Below, piece after piece: positions 57,907 through 64,000 of a stretch of 64,000 bases of DNA (positions are counted from its first letter, which is position 1; each line of letters starts with the position of its first letter). The notes below the pieces were generated by a model. That model had not been told where the DNA came from. It ran no database searches and saw only the letters and a list, made by a program, of their open reading frames with translations. The position numbers and the translations under genes are program-made. The stretch is from Paenibacillus sp. RUD330 (GTDB lineage: Bacteria; Bacillota; Bacilli; Paenibacillales; Paenibacillaceae). The stretch is taken from contig NZ_CP022655.2 in the NCBI RefSeq assembly GCF_002243345.2, forward strand, positions 701,001-765,000. Direction: 5' to 3'.

Positions 57907-59076
57907 ATGGCAAGCATCAAGCCTCATGGCGGAGAACTGGTGAACCGGATCGCCGAAGGAGCCGAGCGCGAGCGTCTGCTGCAGGAAGCAGGCGGCCTTG
58001 CGGCTTTGACCGTAGACAATTGGACGATCTCGGATCTCGATCTCATCGGCGTCGGAGCGTTCTCGCCGTTGACGGGATTCCTCGGCGAAGAGGATTACCG
58101 TTCGGTCGTGGACCGGATGCGTCTGACAAGCGGAATCGTATGGAGCATTCCGATTACGCTGGCTGTAGATGAAGCCTTCGCTTCCGAATTGTCGGCGGGA
58201 CAGCGCGTCGCTCTCAGGGGCGAGGATGGAGTCGTTTATGCGCTGCTGGACGTGGAGAGCGTTTATTCGGTCGATCAGAAGCATGAAGCCGTGCAGGTGT
58301 TCAAGACCGGCGACCTCGAGCATCCCGGCGTCAAGAAGCTCTTTTCCCGGCCGAACACGTATGTGGGCGGTCCCATCACCGTGCTGAACCGGCCGCAGCC
58401 GGAAAAGTTCGGCGAGTTCTATTTCGATCCGGTCCAGACGCGCCAGATCTTCGCCGACAAAGGCTGGAAAACCGTCGTTGGCTTCCAGACGCGCAATCCG
58501 GTCCACCGCGCCCATGAATTCATCCAGAAATGCGCGATGGAGATTGTAGACGGCCTTTTCCTCAATCCGCTGGTCGGAGAGACGAAATTGGATGATGTGC
58601 CGGCCAATGTGCGGATGAAGAGCTATTTGGCCCTGCTGGACAATTACTATCCGGAGAGCCGGACGTTTCTCGGGGTGTTCCCGGCGGCCATGCGCTACGC
58701 GGGCCCGCGCGAAGCGATCTTCCATGCGCTCGTGCGCAAGAATTACGGATGCACGCATTTCATCGTCGGGCGCGACCATGCCGGAGTCGGCGATTACTAC
58801 GGCACCTATGAGGCCCAGGATCTGCTGAAGACGTTCCCTGCGGAGGATCTGGACATCACCCCGCTGTATTTCGAGCACAGCTTCTTCTGCAAGAAATGCG
58901 GCAACATGGCCACGAGCAAGACTTGTCCGCATGACAAGTCGGAGCATGTGGCGCTCTCGGGCACGAAGGTGCGCGAGATGCTGCGCGGAGGCATCTGTCC
59001 GCCTCCGGAGTTCTCCCGCCCGGAAGTGGCCCAGATTCTCATCGAAGGCATGCAGGAGCAGCCTGCGAACGCTTGA
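57907..59076 (+). CDS. sat: Sulfate adenylyltransferase (ATP sulfurylase)
   Basis: 389 residues; activates sulfate with ATP to APS, the substrate of CysH. Motifs: PUA-like N-domain ([11 protein letters not shown]), active-site [43 protein letters not shown], and the zinc-binding [15 protein letters not shown] near 340. ATG at 57907 lies 8 nt after GGGGAGG; an ATG at 57883 that overlaps the cysH stop is less likely. No cysC, cysP or sulfite reductase gene is adjacent. Confidence 0.95.
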   Translation: MASIKPHGGELVNRIAEGAERERLLQEAGGLAALTVDNWTISDLDLIGVGAFSPLTGFLGEEDYRSVVDRMRLTSGIVWSIPITLAVDEAFASELSAGQRVALRGEDGVVYALLDVESVYSVDQKHEAVQVFKTGDLEHPGVKKLFSRPNTYVGGPITVLNRPQPEKFGEFYFDPVQTRQIFADKGWKTVVGFQTRNPVHRAHEFIQKCAMEIVDGLFLNPLVGETKLDDVPANVRMKSYLALLDNYYPESRTFLGVFPAAMRYAGPREAIFHALVRKNYGCTHFIVGRDHAGVGDYYGTYEAQDLLKTFPAEDLDITPLYFEHSFFCKKCGNMATSKTCPHDKSEHVALSGTKVREMLRGGICPPPEFSRPEVAQILIEGMQEQPANA

Positions 59077-59190
59077 GCCGGACAAACCGGAATGAATGAA
59101 CGCCCTGTCCCATATAAATGATTAGAGCGCGGATGGCTTGCTGCATGAGCCCCGCGGCTGCCGATCATGTATGCGGGATGGGGTGTTTTT

Positions 59191-60033
59191 TTGATAAAAA
59201 AAGCGGCCGGAGAAAATAGGCATGGTCTGTACCGCAGCCGCAGGCGCTTTGTCGTCTGGATGAATGCGCGGGGCTGGACCCGGCTGGGCATTATCGCGGG
59301 CATGCTGGCGATTCTCGCCTGGATGCTGACGGAGCAGATGCCGGCGGCCCGCACCTGGAGCGACTGGTCGATGCCGCTGAGCGGCAAGACGATCGTGCTG
59401 GATGCGGGACATGGCGGACCGGACGGCGGCGCCGTCAGCAAAAGCGGCATGGTCGAGAAGGATCTCAACCTGGCGATCGTGCTCCAGCTGCGGGATTATC
59501 TGCAGCAATCGGGCGCCCTAGTATACGTGACGAGGGAGGGGGACAACGATCTCGCTTCCCCGGATACGAAGGCCTACCGAAAAAGGAAAAGCGAGGATTT
59601 GGCGCAGAGGGCCAAATTCGTGAAGGAGCATCAAGCGGATCTTATGATCAGCATACACATGAACAGCATTCCTTCCCCGAAATGGTCGGGAGCCCAGACG
59701 TTTTACTATCCGAATCATGAAGGCAATGCCGCGCTTGCCGCCCTCATCCAGGACGAGATCCGCGTGAACCTGCAGAATACGGAGCGCGTGGCCGCCAAGG
59801 CTCCCAATACGGTGTATCTGCTCAAAGCCGTCGATACGGTTCCGAGCGCTCTTGTCGAGGTCGGCTTCCTGTCGCATCCGGGCGAGGCCGCCAGGCTTGG
59901 CGACGCCGGTTACCAGAAGCAGGTGGCGGCGGCGGTCTATCAGGGCATTCTCCGCTACAGCAGCGGGGAGCGCCCTTCCGGCAGCTCCTCCAGCCCGTCT
60001 TCGCCGCTTCCATCTCCTGCCGCAAAGCCGTAG
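59191..60033 (+). CDS. cwlD: N-acetylmuramoyl-L-alanine amidase CwlD
   Basis: About 280 residues (TTG 59191 behind GATGGGGTG; an ATG at 59167 gives 288 but has no ribosome site). N-terminal basic stretch and membrane anchor (IIAGMLAILAWML), then Amidase_3 domain with zinc motifs DAGHGGPDGGAVS, VEKDLNLAIVLQLRDYL, SIHMNSIPSPKWSGAQTFY and ALVEVGFLSHP (catalytic Glu). The tail is Ser/Pro-rich. In Bacillus CwlD makes muramic-lactam in the spore cortex and is made under sigma-E/sigma-G. A GAATG...CATATAA pair (59090-59117) could be a sporulation promoter but spacing is short. Confidence 0.9.
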   Translation: MIKKAAGENRHGLYRSRRRFVVWMNARGWTRLGIIAGMLAILAWMLTEQMPAARTWSDWSMPLSGKTIVLDAGHGGPDGGAVSKSGMVEKDLNLAIVLQLRDYLQQSGALVYVTREGDNDLASPDTKAYRKRKSEDLAQRAKFVKEHQADLMISIHMNSIPSPKWSGAQTFYYPNHEGNAALAALIQDEIRVNLQNTERVAAKAPNTVYLLKAVDTVPSALVEVGFLSHPGEAARLGDAGYQKQVAAAVYQGILRYSSGERPSGSSSSPSSPLPSPAAKP

Positions 60034-60056
60034 GAGAGGAGAGAAATCCGATTTCA

Positions 60057-60068
60057 TTATGCTATAAT
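60057..60068 (+). promoter_or_regulatory. Extended -10 promoter of salA/mrp
   Basis: TTATGCTATAAT: perfect TATAAT with the TGN extension; no -35 box recognisable. Confidence 0.5.
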
Positions 60069-60102
60069 GGAATGGATTTATGCGGAAGGTGGAGAGTGGA
60101 AC

Positions 60103-61225
60103 ATGCTTACACGTGAACTCGTGATAGAGGCCGTCAATTCGGTGACGGCCGCTTTTGCCGCGGACGGGATTGCCGTCCGCGATATTATGGTGAGGGACGG
60201 TCAGGTATCGCTGACCGTCCTCACCCCCGGCGGCGGCGCGCAGCCGCCGCTGGAAGCCGCGCTGCGCGAAGCGCTGGCGCGGACAGGGGCCGAAGCCGTG
60301 CATCTGCGGCTGCGGGCCCCTCGAGGCGCCCGCCGGCGGCGCAGCTGCCGCCGCGGCAGGCGCCCCGGGCGCGGCAGCGGAGGCGAAGCCCGCTGCCGGC
60401 GCAGGCACAGGCGCCGCACCCGTGCGGGGGCACGGGGCGGGCCTGGAGGCGCTGCCGCTGCTTGCGGAGCGCAGCGGCACGCAGTTCATTGCCGTCGCCA
60501 GCGGCAAGGGCGGCGTCGGCAAGTCGACCGTCACCGTCAATTTGGCGGTGGCGCTCGCCCGCAGGGGCAAGCGGGTCGGCTTGATCGATGCCGACATCTA
60601 CGGCTTCAGCGTGCCCGACATGATGGGCATCGAATCGCGGCCGGAGATCGTGGACGGCCGGATTGAGCCGATCGAGCGCTTCGGCGTGAAGGTCATCTCG
60701 ATGGGCTTCTTCGTCGAGGACAACAGCCCTATCGTCTGGCGCGGCCCGATGCTTGGCCGGATGCTCCGCAACTTCTTCCAGGAGGTCGAGTGGGGCGAGC
60801 TGGATTATGTGCTGCTGGACTTGCCGCCGGGCACGGGCGATGTCGCGCTCGACGTTCACCAGATCTTGCCGCAGAGCAAGGAAATCATCGTGACGACCCC
60901 TCATGCGACAGCCGCTTTCGTCGCAGCCCGCGCCGGCGCGATGGCCATCACGACGCAGCATGAGATCCTTGGTGTCGTGGAGAACATGTCCTATTACCTG
61001 AGCCCGTCCACCGGCGAGAAAGAGTATGTGTTCGGACGCGGGGGAGGGGCGAAGCTGGCGGAGACGCTCCACACCTCGCTGCTCGCTCAAGTGCCTCTCG
61101 GCGCCCCGGACAACCATGTCTCCGAGCCGGACTTCTCTCCGTCGGTCTACAAGGCGGAGACGGAGACGGGAACCATCTATCTGGAGCTGGCCGATCAGGT
61201 GATCAAGCTGGCGCCGGCTCATTGA
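60103..61225 (+). pseudogene. salA: Mrp/NBP35-type Fe-S carrier ATPase SalA, interrupted by a frameshift
   Basis: The gene starts in one frame (ATG 60103 behind AAGGTGGAGAG) with a MIP18/DUF59-type domain (ELVIEAVNSVTAAFAADGI, about 70 residues). At GCGGGCCCCTCG (four C at 60317-60320) the homologous frame shifts by +1: it continues EAPAGGAAAAAGAPGA (Ala-rich linker) into the ParA-like ATPase domain with Walker A SGKGGVGKST, VGLIDADIYGFSVPDMMG, PPGTGDVALDV. Removing one C restores one open frame of about 373 residues. The original frame goes on for 115 Arg-rich, clearly non-native residues. Either a sequencing indel or a true mutation; the ATPase half could start at GTG 60422 but lacks a ribosome site. 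The locus (cwlD-salA-gerD) matches B. subtilis. Confidence 0.8.
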
Positions 61226-61243
61226 TTGTCTTCCTTGCCATTC

Positions 61244-61285
61244 AAAAAGGGCAGCCCCGGTTCGATCCGGGTGCTGCCCTTTTTG
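61244..61285. terminator. Bidirectional terminator between salA and gerD
   Basis: AAAAAGGGCAGCCCCGG pairs with CCGGGTGCTGCCCTTTTT around a TTCGAT loop, with A/T runs at both sides. Confidence 0.9.
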
Positions 61286-61339
61286 GCGTCATCCTTAGCT
61301 GCCTGCTTTGCTGAAAGCCTGGCATAAAGCTCAACCGCC

Positions 61340-61510
61340 TGTCTGCTTCACCATCGTGATGTTCGACTGTCGTCGCCGCCTGACCGCCTCAACATCGTGA
61401 TGTTCGACTGCCTCCGCTGCCATCCTTGCTGTCGTCGCCGCCTATCTGCCTCATCAGCTTGATGTTCCGCTGCCTTCGCCGCTATCCTTGCTGTCGTCGC
61501 CTCCACCGCC
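61340..61510 (-). repeat. Decaying tandem copies of the gerD 3' end
   Basis: On the minus strand the last codons of gerD (GGCGACGACAGC...GGAACATCAAGC-TGA) are followed by a second copy about 61 nt further (GGCGACGACAGCAAGGAT, ending TCGAACATCACG and a stop) and a shorter third copy about 44 nt later (GGCGACGACAG joined to TCGAACATCACGATGG). Translated, each would read GDDSKD...GTSS-like, so the C-terminal coding segment was duplicated behind the stop. Confidence 0.75.
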
Positions 61511-62167
61511 GCCGTCTTCACCGCCGCTGTCGCCGCCTTCGCCGCCACCGCCGGAGCTTGTATCCACTTTCTCGCCCGGCTTGACGCGAAGCTCCTCCTG
61601 AACCGCTTTTTTGAGCAGGTCGAGGATTTCCACGCGGAAGAGCGGATTGGACATCGATTCCTGCATGATGGTCATGACCTGCTTGCGGTATTGCGAGCTC
61701 ATGAGCACTTCGAGAATCATCTTGTCCATCTCCGGCGTTTTCATCGCCGAGATCAATTCCTTCTGGTATCCGGGATCTTTCATCAGCTCTTTGTGGATAT
61801 CCTTGTTTTCTTTGTTGACCGCTTTGGCGAAATCGCCTGCAAAACGGGTGTCCGTCATCAGCTGCTTGATCACTTTGTCGTAATCCGGCGATGTGATCGT
61901 TTCCTTGACAGCCATGCGCACGCTCTCCGCATCCTGGACCGACAGCGACTTGATGCCGCTGCTCGACGTTCCCGCAGCGCTCATTTGGCTTTCCTGCAGC
62001 GCTTTTTGGGCGTCCTCGGTCTTGAGAATGTCGATCACCATGGATTTCATGTCTTTGTAGCTGGTCTGCTGGCCGCCTCCTCCTTGCGGCTCGGCGCCGC
62101 ATCCAGTCAGCAGAACGGCAGCAAAAGCCGATATCGAAAAGCAGTACAAGGCCCGCTTGAGCTTCAT
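61454..62167 (-). CDS. gerD: Spore germination lipoprotein GerD
   Basis: 237 residues. Signal peptide with lipobox LTGC at 20-23, so C23 is the lipidated residue; a helical core (YKDMKSMVIDILKTEDAQKAL, DPGYQKELISAMKTPEMDKMILEVLMSSQYRKQ) and an extreme low-complexity tail of Gly, Asp, Ser and Glu (about 205-237). GerD in the spore inner membrane clusters germinant receptors. ATG at 62167 lies 8 nt after AGGGGA. Downstream lie broken copies of its tail region. Confidence 0.93.
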   Translation of the reverse strand: MKLKRALYCFSISAFAAVLLTGCGAEPQGGGGQQTSYKDMKSMVIDILKTEDAQKALQESQMSAAGTSSSGIKSLSVQDAESVRMAVKETITSPDYDKVIKQLMTDTRFAGDFAKAVNKENKDIHKELMKDPGYQKELISAMKTPEMDKMILEVLMSSQYRKQVMTIMQESMSNPLFRVEILDLLKKAVQEELRVKPGEKVDTSSGGGGEGGDSGGEDGGGGGDDSKDSGEGSGTSS

Positions 62168-62203
62168 GTCGAGGTTCCCCTTTCTTCGCTGTGCCGCCAA
62201 GTG

Positions 62204-62234
62204 TAGGATAGCGGCGATGATACGTACAGTATGC
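62204..62234 (-). promoter_or_regulatory. Candidate sigma-G promoter of gerD
   Basis: On the minus strand GCATA, 19 nt, TATCCTA. Compared with the sigma-G consensus (GHATR, N17-18, CATNHTA) the -35 matches fully and the -10 has one mismatch. B. subtilis gerD is a known sigma-G gene. Confidence 0.5.
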
Positions 62235-62284
62235 GCGAAGGGAAGGGCGAATATCAGGGAAAGCCTTAGCTTTTTATTCCGTTC

Positions 62285-62294
62285 ATGGTAAGAT
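62285..62294 (+). promoter_or_regulatory. Possible extended -10 of kbaA
   Basis: ATGGTAAGAT: TGN plus TAAGAT; the -35 (TTAGCT, 17 nt upstream) is weak. Confidence 0.3.
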
Positions 62295-62332
62295 GAAGGA
62301 TATGGCCAACTTCTCTGGGGGGATACATCCGC

Positions 62333-62968
62333 ATGACGATCCGCAAGTGGTTTCACCTGTTCTGGACAACGCTAGCCTTGGGCGCCGCGACGACATTGAT
62401 CGTCGGGGTCCTGATGCTTTTGACCGATAAGAGCTTCAGCGTATTCGGCTGGTCCGGGTTCGGCTTCAACCTCTTCAACATGATGCTGGTGGGCTTGCTG
62501 ATCGGCGCCTTCAGCCAGATGGGCTTCTTTGCTTATCTGACGGTCAACTACATCGCCCTGAGCGTATTCCGCAAAGCTTATCTCTGGAATGCCTTGCAAG
62601 CGTATACGACGATCTTCGCGCTCGGCTTTCTCGGTTATGTCCTATACGGCGCCCGCGGCGACCTGGGCAATGTCGTCTTCTGGGCGCTGCCGCTTGGAAT
62701 CGCTGCCGTGTCTTGGGCGGTCGGAGCATGGAAGAGCCGGATGACGAACAACCATGCCTTCATCCCGACGCTGTTCCTGATGGTGGTCGTGACCGCGATC
62801 GAGGCATGGCCCAGCTTCCAGCCTGGAGATGACGGCAGTGTAAGCACCAGCGCCATCCTCTTCATGATGGCTCCGCTTGTCGTCTGCAATGCCTACCAGA
62901 TTCTGCTTCTCCACCGCATTACGGGCAGCAGAAAAGCCGTCGACGCGCCGGAGGCGAAGACGGCCTGA
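62333..62968 (+). CDS. kbaA: KinB-signalling pathway activation protein KbaA
   Basis: 211 residues, integral membrane protein with about six helices (TTLALGAATTLIVGVLML, LFNMMLVGLLIGAF, GFFAYLTVNYIAL, YTTIFALGFLGYVLYG, VVFWALPLGIAAVSWAV, FIPTLFLMVVVTAI). In B. subtilis it is needed for activation of Spo0A through the kinase KinB. The identity rests on position between gerD and pdaB and on the helix pattern with NMMLVGLLIGAFSQMGFFAY. Start ATG at 62333 behind GGGGGGA. It converges on pdaB with an 18-nt gap and no terminator. Confidence 0.85.
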   Translation: MTIRKWFHLFWTTLALGAATTLIVGVLMLLTDKSFSVFGWSGFGFNLFNMMLVGLLIGAFSQMGFFAYLTVNYIALSVFRKAYLWNALQAYTTIFALGFLGYVLYGARGDLGNVVFWALPLGIAAVSWAVGAWKSRMTNNHAFIPTLFLMVVVTAIEAWPSFQPGDDGSVSTSAILFMMAPLVVCNAYQILLLHRITGSRKAVDAPEAKTA

Positions 62969-62986
62969 AGCAATTCTTGCGGCTGC

Positions 62987-63784
62987 CTACATATTGATGG
63001 TGACCGGCTCGCTGGAGACGCCGTTGTCCCGCACTTCCTTGCCGGAAGCCTCCGTGCCGCTGATCAGCTGGGAGACGCTGACGAATTCATAACCCTGGCT
63101 GCGCAGCTGGTCGATGATAATCGGGAGCGCTTCATGGGTCTGCTTCACGGAATCGCTGGCATGGAGCAGCACGATATCGCCGGGATGGGCGCGCTTGAGC
63201 ACGCGGTCGACAATGTTTTGGGTTCCGATATTCATCCAGTCCTGGGAGTCGGTGTCCCATTGAATGACCTTGTAGCCCAAGCTTTCCGAAACTTGAAGCA
63301 CCCTTTTGTCAAAATCCCCGTTGGGGAGGCGGATGAGCTGGGGTGCTTTTCCCGTCTCCTGGGTAAGGATGGAGTGGGCTGTCTGGATCTGGGTCTTGAT
63401 CTCCTCGTCGGTCAGCTTGCTGTAGTTCTCGTGCTTGTGGCCGTGGCTGCCGATCTCCCAGCCGCTGTCAGCGATGGATTTGACGATTTGCGGATGAGTT
63501 TGCGCCCAGGGAGAGGAGAGGAAGAACGTTGCGTTCTTGACGTTTTTCTCTTTCAGGATCTCAAGGATCGGCTCCGCGCGCTTTTCTCCCCAGCTGATGT
63601 CGAAGGTCAAAGCAATGATTTTTTTGCTGGTCGGCACATCATAGATAGCGGCGGGCTGATCGTTCGCGAACACGGAGATCTGGTCCTTCTCGGTATAAAT
63701 GACACCGGCGGCAAAAATGACGGCCACGGCCAAGAAGAAATAACGCCTGATTTTCCTTCCGTTGAACACATAAAAATGATTCAT
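62987..63784 (-). CDS. pdaB: Polysaccharide deacetylase family sporulation protein PdaB
   Basis: 265 residues. Membrane anchor at about 14-30 (YFFLAVAVIFAAGVIY), then a NodB-homology domain: motif 1 TFDISWG, where D62 is the base and the second, metal-binding Asp of usual TFDD is Ile63; motif 2 SHGHKH with H114 and H118; motif 3 RLPNGDFD; later IQWDTDSQDW and GDIVLLHAS. The D-to-I change also occurs in Bacillus PdaB, which is needed for spore maintenance. ATG at 63784 follows AAAGGAG at a long 11-nt spacing. Confidence 0.92.
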   Translation of the reverse strand: MNHFYVFNGRKIRRYFFLAVAVIFAAGVIYTEKDQISVFANDQPAAIYDVPTSKKIIALTFDISWGEKRAEPILEILKEKNVKNATFFLSSPWAQTHPQIVKSIADSGWEIGSHGHKHENYSKLTDEEIKTQIQTAHSILTQETGKAPQLIRLPNGDFDKRVLQVSESLGYKVIQWDTDSQDWMNIGTQNIVDRVLKRAHPGDIVLLHASDSVKQTHEALPIIIDQLRSQGYEFVSVSQLISGTEASGKEVRDNGVSSEPVTINM

Positions 63785-63819
63785 CGATGAACGGGCTCCT
63801 TTCGCGGCAAGCTTGGCTT

Positions 63820-63845
63820 GCTGTATGGATTAGTACAATCTATGC
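63820..63845 (-). promoter_or_regulatory. Candidate sigma-E promoter of pdaB
   Basis: On the minus strand GCATAGA, 11 nt, CATACAGC. The -10 resembles the sigma-E CATACANT; the spacing is shorter than usual. Bacillus pdaB is a sporulation gene. Confidence 0.35.
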
Positions 63846-63893
63846 CCGTCCGTAGAGGATATTCGCCTCAGCCTAATTTTAGGGGGAAATGGA

Positions 63894-64000
63894 ATGAGCA
63901 ATCGAATGAAAGCAAGCTTCGCATCCATCAAGCAGGTGCGCCGGCAGTTTTGGCTGGGATGCCTGCTGTTCGCGGCCGGTGCTTGGATCGGAGCGGTCAA
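63894..64000 (+). CDS. Start of a membrane protein (3' end outside window), possibly SpoIIM family
   Basis: ATG at 63894 behind AGGGGGAAATGG opens a frame that is still open at the window edge (35 residues). It begins MSNRMKASFASIKQVRRQFW and enters a hydrophobic stretch LGCLLFAAGAWIGAV. The short basic N-terminus plus early helix with a G-x-x-x-G-A pattern would fit SpoIIM-type (DUF95) proteins, and the sporulation neighbourhood agrees, but too little is visible to be sure. Confidence 0.6.
   Translation, partial: MSNRMKASFASIKQVRRQFWLGCLLFAAGAWIGAV

Noticed and set aside
60321-60666. Arg-rich C-terminal half of the frame that starts at 60103
   Set aside because: It is the out-of-frame reading of the Ala-rich linker and ATPase domain of salA/mrp.
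61340-61510. CRISPR-like or intergenic repeat array
   Set aside because: Repeats are unequal, few, and correspond to the coding end of gerD.

Overview
This window is a high-GC (roughly 58-60 %) Firmicutes chromosome segment, most likely Paenibacillus or a close relative in Paenibacillaceae. The evidence is gene order and protein similarity: mcsB-clpC-radA-disA-yacL-ispD-ispF-gltX-cysE-cysS-mrnC-rlmB-rae1-sigH-rpmG-secE-nusG, then the rplK/rplA/rplJ/rplL, rpoBC, str, S10, spc and alpha clusters, in the order known from Bacillus subtilis. The endospore genes sigH, cwlD, gerD, kbaA and pdaB show a spore former. No rRNA, tRNA, IS element, prophage or CRISPR array is visible.

Layout. (1) 1-3.2 kb: 3' end of mcsB and clpC (protein quality control). 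(2) 3.4-6.8 kb: an accessory block with an IsdG/HmoA-type monooxygenase carrying a low-complexity insert, two tiny membrane proteins, and a VanRS-like two-component system. Its promoter and the promoter of one tiny membrane gene share an 11-nt-period direct repeat. (3) 6.9-13.6 kb: radA, disA, pssA (preceded by a candidate coupled 22-codon ORF), a DUF1573-like gene on the minus strand, yacL, ispD and ispF. (4) 13.9-19.8 kb: gltX, then cysE-cysS-mrnC-rlmB-rae1 under a cysteine T-box. (5) 20-25.3 kb: sigH, rpmG-secE-nusG, rplK-rplA, and rplJ-rplL with an L10 leader, then a methyltransferase. (6) 25.9-38.1 kb: rpoB-rpoC, a YbxF-like protein, rpsL-rpsG-fusA-tuf. (7) 38.5-53.7 kb: the S10-spc-alpha superoperon from rpsJ to rplQ, including secY, adk, map, infA and rpoA. 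(8) 54-56 kb: truA, then rplM-rpsI behind an L13 leader. (9) 56-64 kb: a nucleoside hydrolase and cysH-sat (sulfate to sulfite) placed between rpsI and cwlD, a frameshifted salA/mrp, gerD, kbaA, pdaB, and the start of a membrane protein cut by the window edge.

How it works together: most of the window is the transcription-translation core, expressed from sigma-A promoters with leader-RNA feedback (L10, L13) and amino-acid control (Cys T-box). Cysteine supply is represented twice, by cysE-cysS and by cysH-sat. The sporulation genes at the right end carry candidate sigma-G/sigma-E promoters.

I found no clearly new multi-gene system. The most promising non-textbook signals are the shared operator of the two-component system and a tiny membrane gene, the pssA upstream ORF, decaying copies of the gerD 3' end, the frameshift in salA/mrp, and the missing ecfA1-ecfA2-ecfT block between rplQ and truA, where a long imperfect palindrome lies instead.
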